From Omphiscola glabra (Eukaryota > Mollusca > Gastropoda > Lymnaeidae), in contig OZ024798.1 in the NCBI GenBank assembly GCA_964017045.1, positions 12,088,995 to 12,152,994 on the forward strand: 64,000 nucleotides of DNA, in the 5' to 3' direction. The position numbers and the translations under genes were made by a program. The notes under the pieces are model-generated. The model searched no databases, was not told the DNA's origin, and was given only the letters and a program-made list of their open reading frames with translations. Positions 12,200-24,535 of the stretch are shown here, one piece after another; position 1 is the first letter of the stretch, and each line of letters opens with the position of its first letter.

Positions 12200-12825
12200 C
12201 ATAGACATTTCGTTGTGTGTTTATGCGTGTTGTGTGTGTGCGTCTGTGTCGGTTTGTCTTTGAGCATGTTTGTGGTTGTGCATACGTGAGGTTGTGCATG
12301 TGTGTGGCTGTACATGCGTGTGGCTATGCAGGTGTGTGATTGTACATGTGTGTGGCTGTGCATGTGTGTGGCTGTACATGTGTGTGGATGTGCATGTGAA
12401 TTTATGTATGTGAGTTTGTGCATGTGTATGGCTGTGCATTGTGTGATTGTACATGTGTGTGATTGTGGATGTGCGTGGCTGTGCTTATGTGTGGTTGTTC
12501 GTGTAAGTAATTATGCAAGTGTGTGATTCTGCATCTATGTAGCTGTGCATGTGTGGTGTTGACATGTGTGTGATTGTACATGTGTGTGGTTTTGTTTATG
12601 TTTGATTGTACATGTGTGTGAATGTGCATGCGTGTGACCATCCAAGTTAGTAGCTGTGCATGTATGTGATTGTAAATGTGTGTGTTTGTGTATGTGCTTA
12701 GCTGTGCATGTACGTGATTATGCATAGGTGTGATTGTGCATGTGTGCGGATGTACATGCGTGCGATAGTGCGTGCGTGTATTTGTGCATGTGGGCGGTTT
12801 TGTAGATGTATAAGCGTGTTTATGT
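12200..12825. repeat. Degenerate TG-rich minisatellite (~12-14 bp unit)
   Basis: Words of the type TGTGCATGTGTGTGGCTG repeat with many substitutions over about 600 bp. The minus-strand His/Thr-rich and plus-strand Cys/Val-rich open frames are artefacts of the stop-poor unit. Confidence 0.9.
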
Positions 12826-12836
12826 TTAGTGCGGTA

Positions 12837-13008
12837 CGAAACAGCACTGTTCAACTACAAACAGCACTGTTCAACTACAAACAGCACTGTCCAACTACAA
12901 TCAGCACTGTTCAATAACAATCAGCACTGTTCATCTACAATCAGGACTGTTCAACTACAATCAGCACTGTTCAACTACAAACAGCAATGTTCAACTACAA
13001 TCAGCACA
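12837..13008. repeat. 20-bp minisatellite, about 9 copies
   Basis: The unit is CAGCACTGTTCAACTACAAN. It abuts the TG-rich array directly, so two unrelated units expanded side by side. Confidence 0.93.
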
Positions 13009-13330
13009 GAGATTGAAACACTAATAATTACTCTACCACCATTACGGGACAAAGATATAAGCATTCGGACACAGAAAGTCATAGAGAGTGTGACTGACAT
13101 AACGACACTATTGTAATACAAAGAAATTTATAGTAAGATTTAACTAGACATAGCCGACGATACCAATGAATAGGACACATGGAAAACAATAATTTTGAGA
13201 CACCTATAGCAATAGTTAGGACTGAAGAGATACACTAATTATACAAATATAATCAGATAATGATGCACAAAGGAGAGTCGTTAGCACTTAAGAGATACAC
13301 CTTTATAATACACACTATCTATTTCTTTGT

Positions 13331-13722
13331 CTTTTTTTTTCCTGGCATCCGTCCGTCACTGTATGACGATGGTGTGGACTAGGCAGGACGAATTCCACAA
13401 GGAATGGGATCATTCTTCTAGGATGATAAGCTGGTTCCCAACAGGAAATCGCAGCTCTCCACGCCGCTGGAGCATCACGTGGATGATACAGCTCGGCAAC
13501 AGTGGGGTCGCACGAGTTGGCGGAATGCTACATTGTGCCAATGTTGTCCGCCTGCGGGACTCCATGTCCTGGTTTGAATTCAGAGTTTCCTTCTCTTAGA
13601 TGATGTGTCATCTAAGGTTAATGAGTCCCATCCATCCGGAGTGATGTTTTTGCTTGACCGGCCTTTGGTGAGGATTGAACACCAGACCATCAACTTGAGA
13701 GTTGCTCAGTTTTGACCAGCAC
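13331..13722 (-). mobile_element. tRNA-derived SINE, copy 1 (reverse orientation)
   Basis: It is the reverse complement of the family at 58206-58533 and 60574-60963. Shared blocks on the plus strand are CCGTCCGTCACTGTATGACG, ACGAATTCCACAAGG, TTCTTCTAGGATGATAAGCT, GGTTCCCAACAGGAAATCGC, the stretch GGACTCCATGTCCTGGTTTG, and the tRNA-like end TGAGAGTTGCTCAGTTTTGA. The poly-A tail is the T-run at 13331-13340. The tRNA head is shortened at its outer end, losing box A. It includes the central segment that copy 2 lacks. Confidence 0.85.
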
Positions 13723-14439
13723 AATCATATCAAGAGAAATGATTAATTGGCTCATTTGAATTTTTTAATTTTTTTAAAAAATTAGCGCATGTATGCTATC
13801 TTTAATATATTTCCCTGATAATTCCTTTGAGAAATGACATCAAGGGTGTGAAAAGAAGGCATGGACGGAAGAACAGACAATTTAAAAGTTCAGAAAAACG
13901 TACGCTAAAACAAAAACAAAAAAATAAGCTCATTTAACGAGTCATTTATTTCAAATTCATAATTCTAGAATATCTATTTTATTAAAAAAAATCAAAAAAA
14001 TCTTGCTTTCAAATAAAACATATTTCTTGATGTACTTCATTCACAATAAGAAATCTCGCGCTTCCCTCTTCACCCTTTCCCCATCCTCCCAATGTCATTA
14101 GATGTTTTTCGTTCTTCTCACGCGAAGATGACCAAGGCAATTTTAGACTTGAGTAGTGAGTAGCCTTGACGTAAGCTGTATTTTGTTTAAAGTTAGGGAG
14201 AGTCGCTCAATTCGTCAGCCTCACTCTCTCGTCCTTTCCGACGTCATAGAAATAATATTTTAAATCCAGTCCTTGATTAATTTTAAAAAAGCATTAATGG
14301 TCACAGGCTACAACTTCAGAATATTTGCTAGCTGATCACGTGATGCTACAAAGTTCCTAAATATCTTCATTAAAAAAAAAAAACCTGCACAGACCACGAT
14401 GTCGGAAATAAATAAAGTCCACATTTAAATCTATTTTTA
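13723..14439. other. Non-coding, AT-rich
   Basis: No gene or clear repeat is seen. Confidence 0.5.
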
Positions 14440-14665
14440 AATTCTCTTTATTAACTTTGCTTCCGTTCGTTCATGGGTGGCTGTCAGGCAAATTTTCGGA
14501 CGGCTAATCAACCCACTTCCCGTCAACCTATCGAGCTGAACCTTGGCACAAGACTCGTTACCGATGACTGCACATGCTTTCCAATTTTCAGCCCCCCAAC
14601 CAAAACCCCTGACAAATCAGTTTTTGCTGTCTTTCAAGGAGAAGATGGAGGAAATGTGATGTCAA
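14440..14665 (+). repeat. Dispersed repeat family X, copy c
   Basis: Blocks are TTCGGACGGCTAATCAACCC, ACTTCCCGTCAACCTATCGA, GCTGAACCTTGGCAC, then C-rich sequence, then CAGTTTTTGCTGTCTTTCAA. It pairs with copy d at 40625-40880 in the same orientation and with copies a and b in reverse complement. Confidence 0.8.
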
Positions 14666-14675
14666 GGATTTGACA

Positions 14676-15430
14676 CGATGAAATTCCCGATAACTGTGCT
14701 AAATCAGATTCTTTAAAAAAAAAATAAAAAAAAAGAAAATCACACGTTTGGTGTTGAAAAATTAGTCTTTTTTTCCCTGAATTACCTGGTGAAATATATC
14801 AGTTGTGTAAAACCGTGTGAGTCATTAGAATCTCTTATATATATTACGCTCCGGTATGACTCGTGGACTGCTTCCTAATGAACCGCTTACTAATTGACTG
14901 CTTCCTAATCAGCTAATTTAGTATTTAGAGTATGTCACTAGTTACAAATTAAATAATTCTATATGTTTAAAAGAAAGTAAGGTTCAATAATGAGTTCAAT
15001 AGCGCGATAATTCCCGATAACTACGCTAAAATGATATATTTTTGTTTATGTAACGCAACTGCGTTTGGCGCGTTATATTTTCTTTTCGGAAAATGAAATC
15101 GTCTCAATTTAAATATGGTGTAAAATATTTTTGGTTTAAAAGTGGGTCGGGACATCAGAATATTTAATAGAGCTCATGGGCGTGAAATAAAAAGTGTGCA
15201 GTGACGTATCATGTGGAGAAGGGGTGTAGCAAAAATTGTGATTCTTAAATGTGCGTTACTAGAGTTCATGTTTTGTCAAGTAACTTTAGGAGATGGGAAG
15301 TTCACGCATTTCTGTCGCCGATTTTTTGGCGTGCAATATCTAGTTTCTTTTATTTTTCTTCTGAAATAGCTGGTGAAAAAAATCAGCGGTGTAAAGCAGG
15401 TGGCTCATTAGAATATTATTATCATTCTGA
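14676..15430 (+). repeat. Composite dispersed repeat with internal duplication; partner at 38180-38455
   Basis: Segment 15090-15345 matches 38185-38450 over about 260 bp: ATGAAATCGTCTCAATTTAA, GGGACATCAGAATATTTAAT, AGTGTGCAGTGACGTATCAT, GAGTTCATGTTTTGTCAAGT and AGATGGGAAGTTCACGCATT. Internally, AATTCCCGATAACT recurs at about 14682 and 15010. A block of the form CCTGGTGAAATATATCAG...GTGTAAA...CATTAGAATCT near 14785-14834 recurs near 15370-15415. No coding frame is visible, so it is probably a decayed non-autonomous transposon. Confidence 0.75.
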
Positions 15431-16237
15431 AACGTGAAAAGGTAGTGTGCGGCTGTGAGCATTGGGGGGGGGGGGGGGTGGGGGGGTGGAGCACTAACTG
15501 GCTTTCTTATAAATTGCTTCACTTGTATTTGTATGCGTGGTTTTTTTTCTTTAAATTTTAAGCCCCACCTCCCATTTGGTTATATTACATTTTATAAAGG
15601 ATCTATACGAAAAGCTTTCTTCTTTAGTGATTGTATGTTATCTTAAATTGAAGCGCCCTTCTCGAACACCGAAAAAATTTTGCACATGATATCAGTGATT
15701 ATCAGATGCCTTTCCGGTTTTTTTTTATATCTACAACAGCTTCATGAGCAAATTTAACAATGCGTTACCACCAGGAGGGGGTGGGGGGCGCGGCCCTGTT
15801 ACCGTCAAATTCGCCTTTCAGATTCTACTTAATTTCATCAAGTCTAACACGTGAAAAGATAATATCAGAAGATGAAAAAGTGGGAAACAGATATGAGGAT
15901 GTCCAATTTTAACTGGCCTGCACAATGACAGCAGCAGCAAGAACAACAACAACAAAATCTCACGATTACAAAACCATAACACGTTTAGATGTATTTGTTG
16001 GGCATTTTTTGGGCTTGTTTAGACAATATTCACGACAGCTGGTAGTGATTGTGCTTTCCTTGCCTGCTAAGGTGTCTTTGGAGATGGACTTAGTGTGGAG
16101 ATTGGTAGCAGACATTATCATGTTAGATTGGTTTTTTTTTTCCCATGGTGTGTCAATAAAGAATATTTTTGTTGGTAGAAGTAAGAAAACTTTGACCATT
16201 ATCCAGCAAACAGAATTTTTTTATTTTTTAAAACCTA
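15431..16237. other. Non-coding; poly-G/poly-C tracts
   Basis: A long G-rich run lies at about 15464-15487. Short open frames around 15925-16329 are not recognisable. Confidence 0.5.
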
Positions 16238-16324
16238 TTACAGCGGGTTCACTACAGCTGGTTCGCTACATCTGGATTACTTACAGCAGGTTCACTACAG
16301 CTGGTTCACTACAGCTGGTACACT
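16238..16324. repeat. ~16-bp minisatellite, about 5 copies
   Basis: The unit is approximately GTTCACTACAGCTG, degenerate. Confidence 0.75.
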
Positions 16325-16389
16325 GTTGATTAATAATGAACATGATAGAACCATAGTCTCACACCCTTGACACAATGTCTTACGAACAG

Positions 16390-16705
16390 TTGACTCTATC
16401 GTCCCACTCCCTTAAGTCCATTGTCCCACTCCCTTGAGTCCATCGTCCCACTCCATTGAATGCATCGCCCCTCTCCCTTGAGTCCATCGTCCCGCTCCAT
16501 TGAATCCATCGTCCCCTCCCTTGAGTCCATCTTCTTTTCCTTTGAGTCCATCGTCATATTCCCTTGAATCCATCGTCCTATTCCCTTGAGCCCATCGTCC
16601 TATTCCCGTGAGGCCTTCATCTTATTCCCTTAAGTCCATCGTTCCACACCATTAAGTCCATCGTCCCACTCCCTTTAGTCCGTTGACACCCACCTTTGAA
16701 CCCAT
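16390..16705. repeat. ~22-bp minisatellite, about 13 copies
   Basis: The unit is CCCTTGAGTCCATCGTCCCA with substitutions and 1-2 base indels. Confidence 0.88.
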
Positions 16706-17011
16706 TGTTGCACAAGCTTGAAACGTATGTCTAAATACTTGACCCTAATGTCTCACATCCTGACCAACACCCCACAGTTTACCCGCCCAACAAATGCTGA
16801 TATTGGTATAGTACCGGGCAACATTATATGAATACGACCCCCCCCCCAAACCAAACATTGTTGTAGTGGGGTTTCAGTCGAACAAGTTTAATTGAGGAGA
16901 ATTTTCTGAAATACAATCTGAAAATAATAACAATCCTAAATACTGGCTACATAGATTTAAACTTCAGCCATCCAAGATATACTATTAATAAAATAATAAT
17001 AAATTAATATA

Positions 17012-17237
17012 TATACATATATACATACATACATATATACATACATACATACATACATACATACATACATACATACATACATACATACATACATACATAC
17101 ATACATACATACATACATACATACATACATACATACATACATACATACATACATACATACATACATACATACATACATACATACATACATACATACATAC
17201 ATACATACATACATACATTCATACATACATACATACA

Positions 17238-17270
<33 letters not shown>
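17012..17270. repeat. (TACA)n tetranucleotide microsatellite, about 62 repeats
   Basis: Nearly pure TACA/CATA repeats, interrupted once by CATTCATA near 17217. The minus-strand Met-Tyr-Val-Cys open frames are artefacts. Confidence 0.98.
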
Positions 17271-17274
<4 letters not shown>

Positions 17275-19039
17275 AGCCAGCGCCTGGTTATGCGACCTTA
17301 GCTCATGAAACCTTTCATCAATAAGAGAAACGCCCGAAGTCAAAAAAAGGATCACTTAACAACTTCTGTCACGATGTTGTTAGACGTGGGGGGGTGTCGT
17401 GGGAGAAGTAAATGTAGAATTGTTTCATCTAAGCCACGTCATCAGTTAGTTGCCCGGCCCACTGCGGAAAAGGGGATGGAGCAGAGAGGCCACCCCCTCC
17501 CCCCCCACCCGCCATCTCTTCAGAGGGACGGAACCTTCGTCACCTCTATGCATTTTCTTTTTGTTAATAATTTTCTTTGTGGAACAGGGCGATCGCCAGT
17601 ATTTTCTCCGACGATGTTTTTACTTACCACGCCCCTGTTAGTGGCATGTTCGTTCGTTCTTATTCATTAAGATGAAAAGGTTACTTTGTCACACTAAAAA
17701 AATAGGGATGCTTCTTTGATAACAAAAACCACCACCCCCTCCCCCCGGGCCATCTTTTTCGTACCCAATAAAATAGTCAAAAACACATTGATCACATGGA
17801 TTGGGATGAGTAGAATAAGTAACCATCTCTGATTTATCACTGTTCCCCCTTATGAAAGTGAGCGCTCACATTTCAGGGAAAACCCCCCCCCCTGATGTAC
17901 CATACGCCTATGTTTAATGTAATCTAGATCTTCATCCGTGGTTTAAGGCAGGTTATGGGCGGTGGTCAAACTTACCCACCCCTAAGTACCCTGAGCCTCA
18001 ACCTGATTTCTGTTTTTCCATAACTGTGTTAAGTACGCGCAGACGAAGACATCCCTCCATCACACCAACAAGGTATGCTCACGTGTGCCAGGAGATGCTA
18101 TCTTAAACAACCTGGGGGGGTGCTTAAAAAATATCCGAGGAAGAATGGGTGGGGACGATCGTTGATTCTATGATTGAAGTTTCCTCAACGGAAGGGTTTC
18201 ATGGAGCTCAAAGCAAGCGTTGTGAAAAGTAAACTTATTTGTAAAGCCGTTATTACATACTGTTATCAGTACGGAGAAATTAATCTCTTATTTAAATATG
18301 TGGCTCTTTCTAAAACAGTACACAACAAAAGACGATACCATATGTTCAATACAATAACGAATAATACGATACCCAAACCAGGGCCGAATACAATTGATAA
18401 GTTTTATTAGTTTATAATAAATTACAAAATCGAAAAGAAATAAAAATTAAAGCTTATGACTTACAGAATAATGATTGGTTTGTACCGACCGGTACAATGT
18501 TGAAGAAGATACAATGTTGTAAAATGGTACAATGATGAAAAGGAATCTACAAACACACAGCACAAGTTAGTAAACACTCTCTGTCTCGTATAGCAAAAAT
18601 ATCTCGTAATAAATGATAGCCAGAAAAATCTCTCGTGTGTGTCCTCTCGCTCAATATCTCTTGACGTATATAGTCTGTTTCATAGATATTTCTCGAACGA
18701 CCTTACACATTGTTTTCCTTTCCAGATTTCTCCAGATTTTTCTACAGAATCCTAAGGATACAGACTATTAACTTTATCTAGTTGTAAACAAGGTCAAGAG
18801 AGACTATATTTAGCTAGCCACACCCTAAATTCGGTTCCGAACTTGGGGTCCGCTAGAGTTCATTCACGGTGAAAGATGACGTAAACACGTCGTCGACATA
18901 ACACCGTAAATGACTTTTAAGAAAAATTTAAGGTGTTGAGATATGGTTGTCCAACTTTGAACTTTCTAATTACTGTACCCAAGAATTATTAGGTCCAATG
19001 GCACGTTTTATACCAACACTATCTTTAGAGCAAAATAGT
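17275..19039. other. Non-coding; poly-C tracts; no gene recognised
   Basis: Plus-strand frames at 17305-17670 and 18174-18410 are non-repetitive but match nothing I know. Poly-C/G tracts lie near 17391, 17498, 17735, 17883 and 18113. Confidence 0.45.
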
Positions 19040-19330
19040 GGAACAAGGCACGTGGAAGCTTAACATTTAAAAAGACAGGACAATAAGAGAAGAACGTTGC
19101 GGCTGAGACCCTTCCTCGGCAGACAGGACTGATGAAGGCGAAACAAGAAATAGAAAGTAGATTAAAAGACTTTAGTGTTTGGAATTCACCTTTAATGTTA
19201 TTGCCGGTAATTGCAGATTCCAAACAAGTACAATTTTTAAATATAATTTCTATTTCTTTCTGTTTTCTCCATTTGTCTTGTCTACCGTGGAACGCTCTTA
19301 GCCGAAAAAGTTCTTCTTTTAAGGTTACTC
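19040..19330. repeat. Inverted pair of dispersed repeat family Y
   Basis: The left arm (about 19076-19125) contains AATAAGAGAAGAACGTTGCG, GCTGAGACCC and CTCGGCAGACAGG. The right arm (about 19265-19325) is its inverse and reads CTACCGTGGAACGCTCTTAG followed by CCGAAAAAGTTCTTCTTTT. Arms are about 75-80% alike by eye, with about 140 bp between them. The same sequence is tandemly triplicated at 24825-24980. Confidence 0.7.
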
Positions 19331-20270
19331 CGATACTCATTTACTCTGTATGGCAGTTTTTTTTTCAACCGGTGTCCAGCGGAACCTAAGAGTTCTGTGT
19401 GCGCCAGCCAGGGGTTCCGCCGCCAGCCAATAAAAATAACGTCCGAAATCGCCAGGGACCAGGTCTGAGAGTAGCGGCACTGTTCGGTGATTAGTCGTTT
19501 TTTGTCCACTTAATTACTGTTTCTGTTGCGATCCCAAAACATCGTTTTGCGTTTTGAATTCATTTTCATGACACTGTTGATGCTGTGCCACCATGGAACG
19601 ATTTATTAAAAAGGGGGGCAGTTCAAACGATGTTACAGCTGACGACCAAACTAAAACCCAGAAGAGGTCGGCAGAAGGTACCATGTCATGAGAGTCGACT
19701 GAAGCTAGAGCAAATGCCACGTCATGTGAGTCGAACGTGTCCAAAAATTAGAGTTGTCGAACTCTATCTTAAAGTTCGTCCTCACAGTGACAGTGACTTA
19801 GCAAGGAGATTCACTTGGACAGTAGACCCATTTCGAATAGATAAAAAACCTCGTGCCGCTTACGGGGATCCTCGAGCCATCCAAACACTCTAAAAGGTTT
19901 CATTCCCAAAAAGGTTGAAAGACACTGCTGAATGACATTTGCAAAAGGATTGTGAAAGCTTAAATTCTCACATTTTTTAGCCAAAATGTTTAGCGATTCG
20001 TTTCCTTCCAATGCGCTTGGCCCCCAGTGCAATAAATATCATTAAAAGAAAATAGTTTTACCCAAAAAATGTATTAAAATGTTCGACCCGAAATGATGCC
20101 CTCGTTATCTCCGCTTCCAGCTGCTGACCTTGACATTCTTATTTCTCATTTGATCTTAATCCTTACCATTTTCAGTACATTTTCTGTATTGGACTTCGGC
20201 CTGATACCCACAGCCGATGCTTTTACGACGTCATTTTCCTACCTTCATCTCGTGTTATCATGCAGCAATT
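19331..20270. other. Non-coding; no feature recognised
   Basis: Overlapping frames on both strands at 19514-19893 have no recognisable domain. Confidence 0.45.
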
Positions 20271-20592
20271 AACTTGGAAGTGTCATTCAACCGTGTCATG
20301 TAGCAGTGTCATTCAACAGTGACATATAGCAGTGTCATTCAACAGTGACATATAGCAGTGTCATTCAACAGTGACATATAGCAGTGTCATTCAACAGTGG
20401 CATATAGCAGTGTCATTCAACTGTGACATGTAGCCGATGTCAATCAATAGTGACATATAGCAGTGTCATTGAACAGTGAAAAGTAGCAGTGTCATTCAAC
20501 ATTGACATATACCAGTGTCATTCAACTGTGACATATAGCAGTGTCATTCAACTGTGACATGTAGCAGTGTCAATCAACAGTGACATATAGCA
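20271..20592. repeat. 26-bp minisatellite, about 12 copies
   Basis: The unit is CAGTGTCATTCAACAGTGACATATAG in its commonest form, that is, CAGTGTCATTCAA plus a CAGTGACATATAG half. The halves share CAGTG, suggesting a dimer of an older 13-bp unit. Confidence 0.92.
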
Positions 20593-21295
20593 TAATCATT
20601 GATGGTGTCATTAACTGTGTTTTTCGAACCATGTCAAACGGCTGCATATGAGAGTGGCTATGATCGAGACAGTGCAACCCCCCCCCCCCCGGCCCCCCTC
20701 TCCGCCCAGCGATTGTGTTTACCTACAGCAATTGGTTGTCTGATACTTTCATCTACGGCTCGCCACGGTACCCCCCCCCCCCCCCCCGAAGGGCGATGTT
20801 CCAAAGTTACTCAATAATTAACTCGCCGCCATCACTACCAATCGCGCACATCAAAGAGAGAGGCATACGCCCTCGAGGGCTAAGTGTCGCATGATTAACT
20901 AACAAAAGTCTGGTAGGCACTGCCGTGATGACGTACAAGTGTGGAGCGGGGACAAAACGAACGCTTGTAATTACAAGCACTCGTGTCAGAGCTTTGATTG
21001 GACGTGATTGCGTTAATGAACAACTTGATTGCATTAATGAACAAACAAAGACGACCCTTGGATAAAAAATACAACAAGTCATTGGAGTAAATATGTGAGA
21101 CAACTGAGAGTTTAGGGGGAAGTAATCATTGCAGAAAAAATAATAATAAACGGGCGTAAAATATGAACACGTTTAGAAGCATTGCCGTAAACACTGGAGT
21201 TTTGAGGGGATGGGGCGGTGGGGGGGGGGGGTGCTCATTGTTTTTTTGTGTATGATAAATAAAACTTAAAAAACAACAATAAGACCAATGCGTTT
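20593..21295. other. Non-coding; poly-C/poly-G tracts
   Basis: Poly-C runs lie at about 20679-20690 and 20770-20787, and a G-rich run at 21210-21230. No gene is seen. Confidence 0.5.
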
Positions 21296-22960
21296 TAATA
21301 TAAACTCACCAGTTAGTGTAAGGTTCTTTCCATCTCCTGATACTCGCGAAATTCTGTCAGCTCTAAATTTATTCGCATGTGCTGTAAGGAGCCGATTCCA
21401 AAACCAGTTAGTGTAATGTTCTTTCCATCTCCTGAAATACTCGCGAAATTCTGTCAGCTCTAAATTTATTCGCATGTGCTGTAAAGGAGCCGATTCCAAA
21501 ACCAGTTAGTGTAAGGTTCTTTCCATCTCCTGATACTCGCGAAATTCTGTCAGCTCTAAATTTATTCGCATGTGCTGTAAAGGAGCCGATTCCAAAACCA
21601 GTTAGTGTAAGGTTCTTTCCATCTCCTGAAATACTCGCGAAATTCTATCAGCTCTAAATTTATTCGCATGTGCTGTAAAGGAGCCGATTCCAAAACCAGT
21701 TAGTGTAAGGTTCTTTCCGTCTCCTGATACTCGCGAAATTCTGTCAGCTCTAAATTTATTCGCATGTGCTGTGAAGGAGCCGATTCCAAAACCAGTTAGT
21801 GTAAGGTTCTTTCCGTCTCCTGATACTCGCGAAATTCTGTCAGCTCTAAATTTATTCGCATGTGCTGTGAAGGAGCCGATTCCAAAACCAGTTAGTGTAA
21901 GGTTCTTTCCATCTCCTGAAATACTCGCGAAATTCTGTCAGCTCTAAATTTATTCGCATGTGCTGTAAAGGAGCCGATTCCAAAACCAGTTAGTGTAAGG
22001 TTCTTTCCATCTCCTGAAATACTCGCGAAATTCTATCAGCTCTAAATTTATTCGCATGTGCTGTAAAGGAGCCGATTCCAAAACCAGTTAGTGTAAGGTT
22101 CTTTCCATCTCCTGATACTCGCGAAATTCTGTCAGCTCTAAATTTATTCGCATGTGCTGTGAAGGAGCCGATTCCAAAACCAGTTAGTGTAAGGTTCTTT
22201 CCATCTCCTGATACTCGCGAAATTCTGTCAGCTCTAAATTTATTCGCATGTGCTGTGAAGGAGCCGATTCCAAAACCAGTTAGTGTAAGGTTCTTTCCAT
22301 CTCCTGAAATACTCGCGAAATTCTGTCAGCTCTAAATTTATTCGCATGTGCTGTAAAGGAGCCGATTCCAAAACCAGTTAGTGTAAGGTTCTTTCCATCT
22401 CCTGAAATACTCGCGAAATTCTATCAGCTCTAAATTTATTCGCATGTGCTGTAAAGGAGCCGATTCCAAAACCAGTTAGTGTAAGGTTCTTTCCATCTCC
22501 TGATACTCGCGAAATTCTGTCAGCTCTAAATTTATTCGCATGTGCTGTGAAGGAGCCGATTCCCAAACCAGTTAGTGTAAGGTTCTTTCCATCTCCTGAA
22601 ATACTCGCGAAATTCTGTCAGCTCTAAATTTATTCGCATGTGCTGTAAAGGAGCCGATTCCAAAACCAGTTAGTGTAAGGTTCTTTCCATCTCCTGAAAT
22701 ACTCGCGAAATTCTATCAGCTCTAAATTTATTCGCATGTGCTGTAAAGGAGCCGATTCCAAAACCAGTTAGTGTAAGGTTCTATCCATCTCCTGAAATAC
22801 TCGCGAAATTCTGTCAGCTCTAAATTTATTCGCATGTACTGTTAAGGAGCCGATTCCAAAACTAGTTAGTGTAAGGTTCTTTTCATCTCCTGAAATACTC
22901 GCGAAATTCTGTCAGCTCTAAATTTATTCGCATGTGCTGCAAAAGAGCCGATTCCAAAAC
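21296..22960. repeat. 96/98-bp satellite, about 17 monomers, with 4-monomer (~388 bp) higher-order repeat
   Basis: Monomers start CCAGTTAGTGTAAGGTTCTT and end GAGCCGATTCCAAAA. Lengths alternate 96 and 98 because of TGATACTC versus TGAAATACTC. Combining this with CTATCAG/CTGTCAG and GTGAAGG/GTAAAGG gives monomer types A, B, C and D. From 21598 the order is B C D A B C D A B C A B, where A is 98 bp/CTGTCAG/GTAAAGG, B is 98 bp/CTATCAG/GTAAAGG, and C and D are 96 bp/GTGAAGG. The edge monomers (21309, 22764, 22862) are the most diverged, as expected for satellites homogenised from the middle. Confidence 0.97.
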
Positions 22961-23033
22961 CATGTTGCCTGAGTATTATGTTAGAGCGAAGAATTTTTAA
23001 TACAAAACGGAAAGATGGCACCACCGTCGAACG

Positions 23034-23205
23034 CAGTGGTTCTCAACATGTGGGTCGCGACCTTTCACAGGGGTCGCCTTAGACCATCGGAAAACACATA
23101 TACAGTTATGAAGAATCAAAGAAAAATAATTTTGTGGTTGGGTGTCACCACAACATGAGTAACTGTATTAAAGGGTCGCGGAATTATGAAGGTTGAGAAC
23201 CACTG
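23034..23205. mobile_element. SPIN-like hAT MITE, copy 1
   Basis: It runs from CAGTGGTTCTCAACATGTGG, through GGTCGCGACC and CACAGGGGTCGCCTTAGACC, to AAGGTTGAGAACCACTG. Termini are inverted and there is no coding capacity. The match to the SPIN ('space invader') hAT consensus is from memory. No clear target duplication is left. Confidence 0.85.
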
Positions 23206-23398
23206 AGATAGACATTTAGAATTTTTTTTAGAAAATGGGATAGAATGTAACAGCTTTTCCTTTTTTTTTTAAAAAAAAACCGTTTCTACCTTTTAAAAAC
23301 AATACTAACAACTAGCTGCTCCTCCAACACGTCTCTCATGGATCCAATAATCTTAGGTCAATACCCATTCTTCTTCTTTTTTAGTTTTTAGTTTTTAT

Positions 23399-23810
23399 TA
23401 TCTCTACCTCTCTCCCTCCCTAGACCTGTCCCTTTTCCTATGTCTTCTTCTTTCCCCAATCTCTCCTTCTTTCCCTCTCTTCCACGCTCTCTGTCACCCC
23501 CCTCTCTCTCTCTCTCTCTTCCCTCACTCAATCCCTCTTGTTCTCCCCCTTTCTCTCCATCTCTCTCCCCCACTCTCTCTCTCTCTCTCACTCTCCCTGT
23601 CATTTTCTACCTCTCTTTCTCTACCTCTCTATCGCTCTCTCCCGTTTCACTCTGCGATTCCTTTTCTCTCGTTCCGCCTCCCTCATTCGCACACGCTTTC
23701 TCTCCTTCCCCCTTCTCTCACTCAAACACTCTCTCTACATCTCTCTCATTCTCTCTCCACGCCTCTCTCCCTCTCTTACCATCGACCTGCTCAATCGTTT
23801 CTTTAAAAAG
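23399..23810. repeat. Polypyrimidine (CT)-rich low-complexity tract
   Basis: About 400 bp of CTCTCTCCCT-type sequence on the plus strand, with only short interruptions. The Ser/Leu/Pro-rich and Arg/Glu/Gly-rich open frames on the two strands are compositional artefacts. Long mirror-like polypurine/polypyrimidine tracts can form triplex (H-DNA) structures. Confidence 0.92.
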
Positions 23811-23951
23811 AAATAGATTTTATTTTTAGATTTTTAAATGCCATCTAAAATATCAAGTGCTAACCCAAAATCAAGCCTTAACCCAACACCCCCTCCCAAC
23901 CCCCCCCCCCCCCCCCACGCATCCATGTCGGAGCCAAAATATAAAAGTAAA

Positions 23952-24535
23952 AGCCCCAAGCCTTTTTTTTTTCTTTTTATCCCTTTTAAGGAAGTCCAGA
24001 CCAGAAATTACTAGCATTAATATTTCTTCGGCTATTTGATGCTACATATGGCAACACCAAAGTAAATTCCCGTGAAATTCATTCAATAATCTAATCGCAG
24101 ACAACAGCAAAAAATGCATGTTTATTTTAATTTATTATTTTTTTACCACCACCAACAAATAGCAGGATTCATAGCATACTGAAGTAGGAAACTGCACGTC
24201 ACCGGTAGAGATTCCGAAGAAGGTTCTTTGCAGCCCTTCTGTTTTTACAATGCCATGTCATTAAAAAACATTTTTTTTCTTTTTCTGGGTAATTGGAATT
24301 GTTAAACTGCAAGCCCCAAGCCTTTTTTTTTCTTTTTATCCCTTTTAAGGAAGTCCAGACCAGAAATTACTAGCATTAATATATATATATATATATTATA
24401 TATAGTAGGAAACTTGCACGTCACCGGCAGAGATTCCAAAGAAGGTTTCTTTGCAGCACTTCTGTTTTTACAATGCCATGTCATTAAAAAACATTTTTTT
24501 TCTTTTTCTGGGTAATTGGTATTGTTAAACTGCAA
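23952..24535. repeat. Imperfect tandem duplication of a ~230-bp segment
   Basis: The block starting AGCCCCAAGCC and containing GGAAGTCCAGACCAGAAATT occurs at 23954 and 24312. The block CACGTCACCGG...TTCTGTTTTTACAATGCCAT, ending ATTGTTAAACTGCAAGC, occurs near 24196-24314 and 24419-24537. In the first copy the blocks are separated by about 150 bp. In the second copy only an (AT)n stretch (24378-24405) remains, so one copy has a deletion or the other an insertion. Confidence 0.85.

Noticed and set aside
19120..19145. Hammerhead-ribozyme-like core CTGATGA...GAAAC in family Y
   Set aside because: Only about four bases separate the two core halves, too few for stem II, and the homologous copy near 25200 has TAATGAAAATACGAC instead. 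Probably chance, though a covariance-model scan would settle it.
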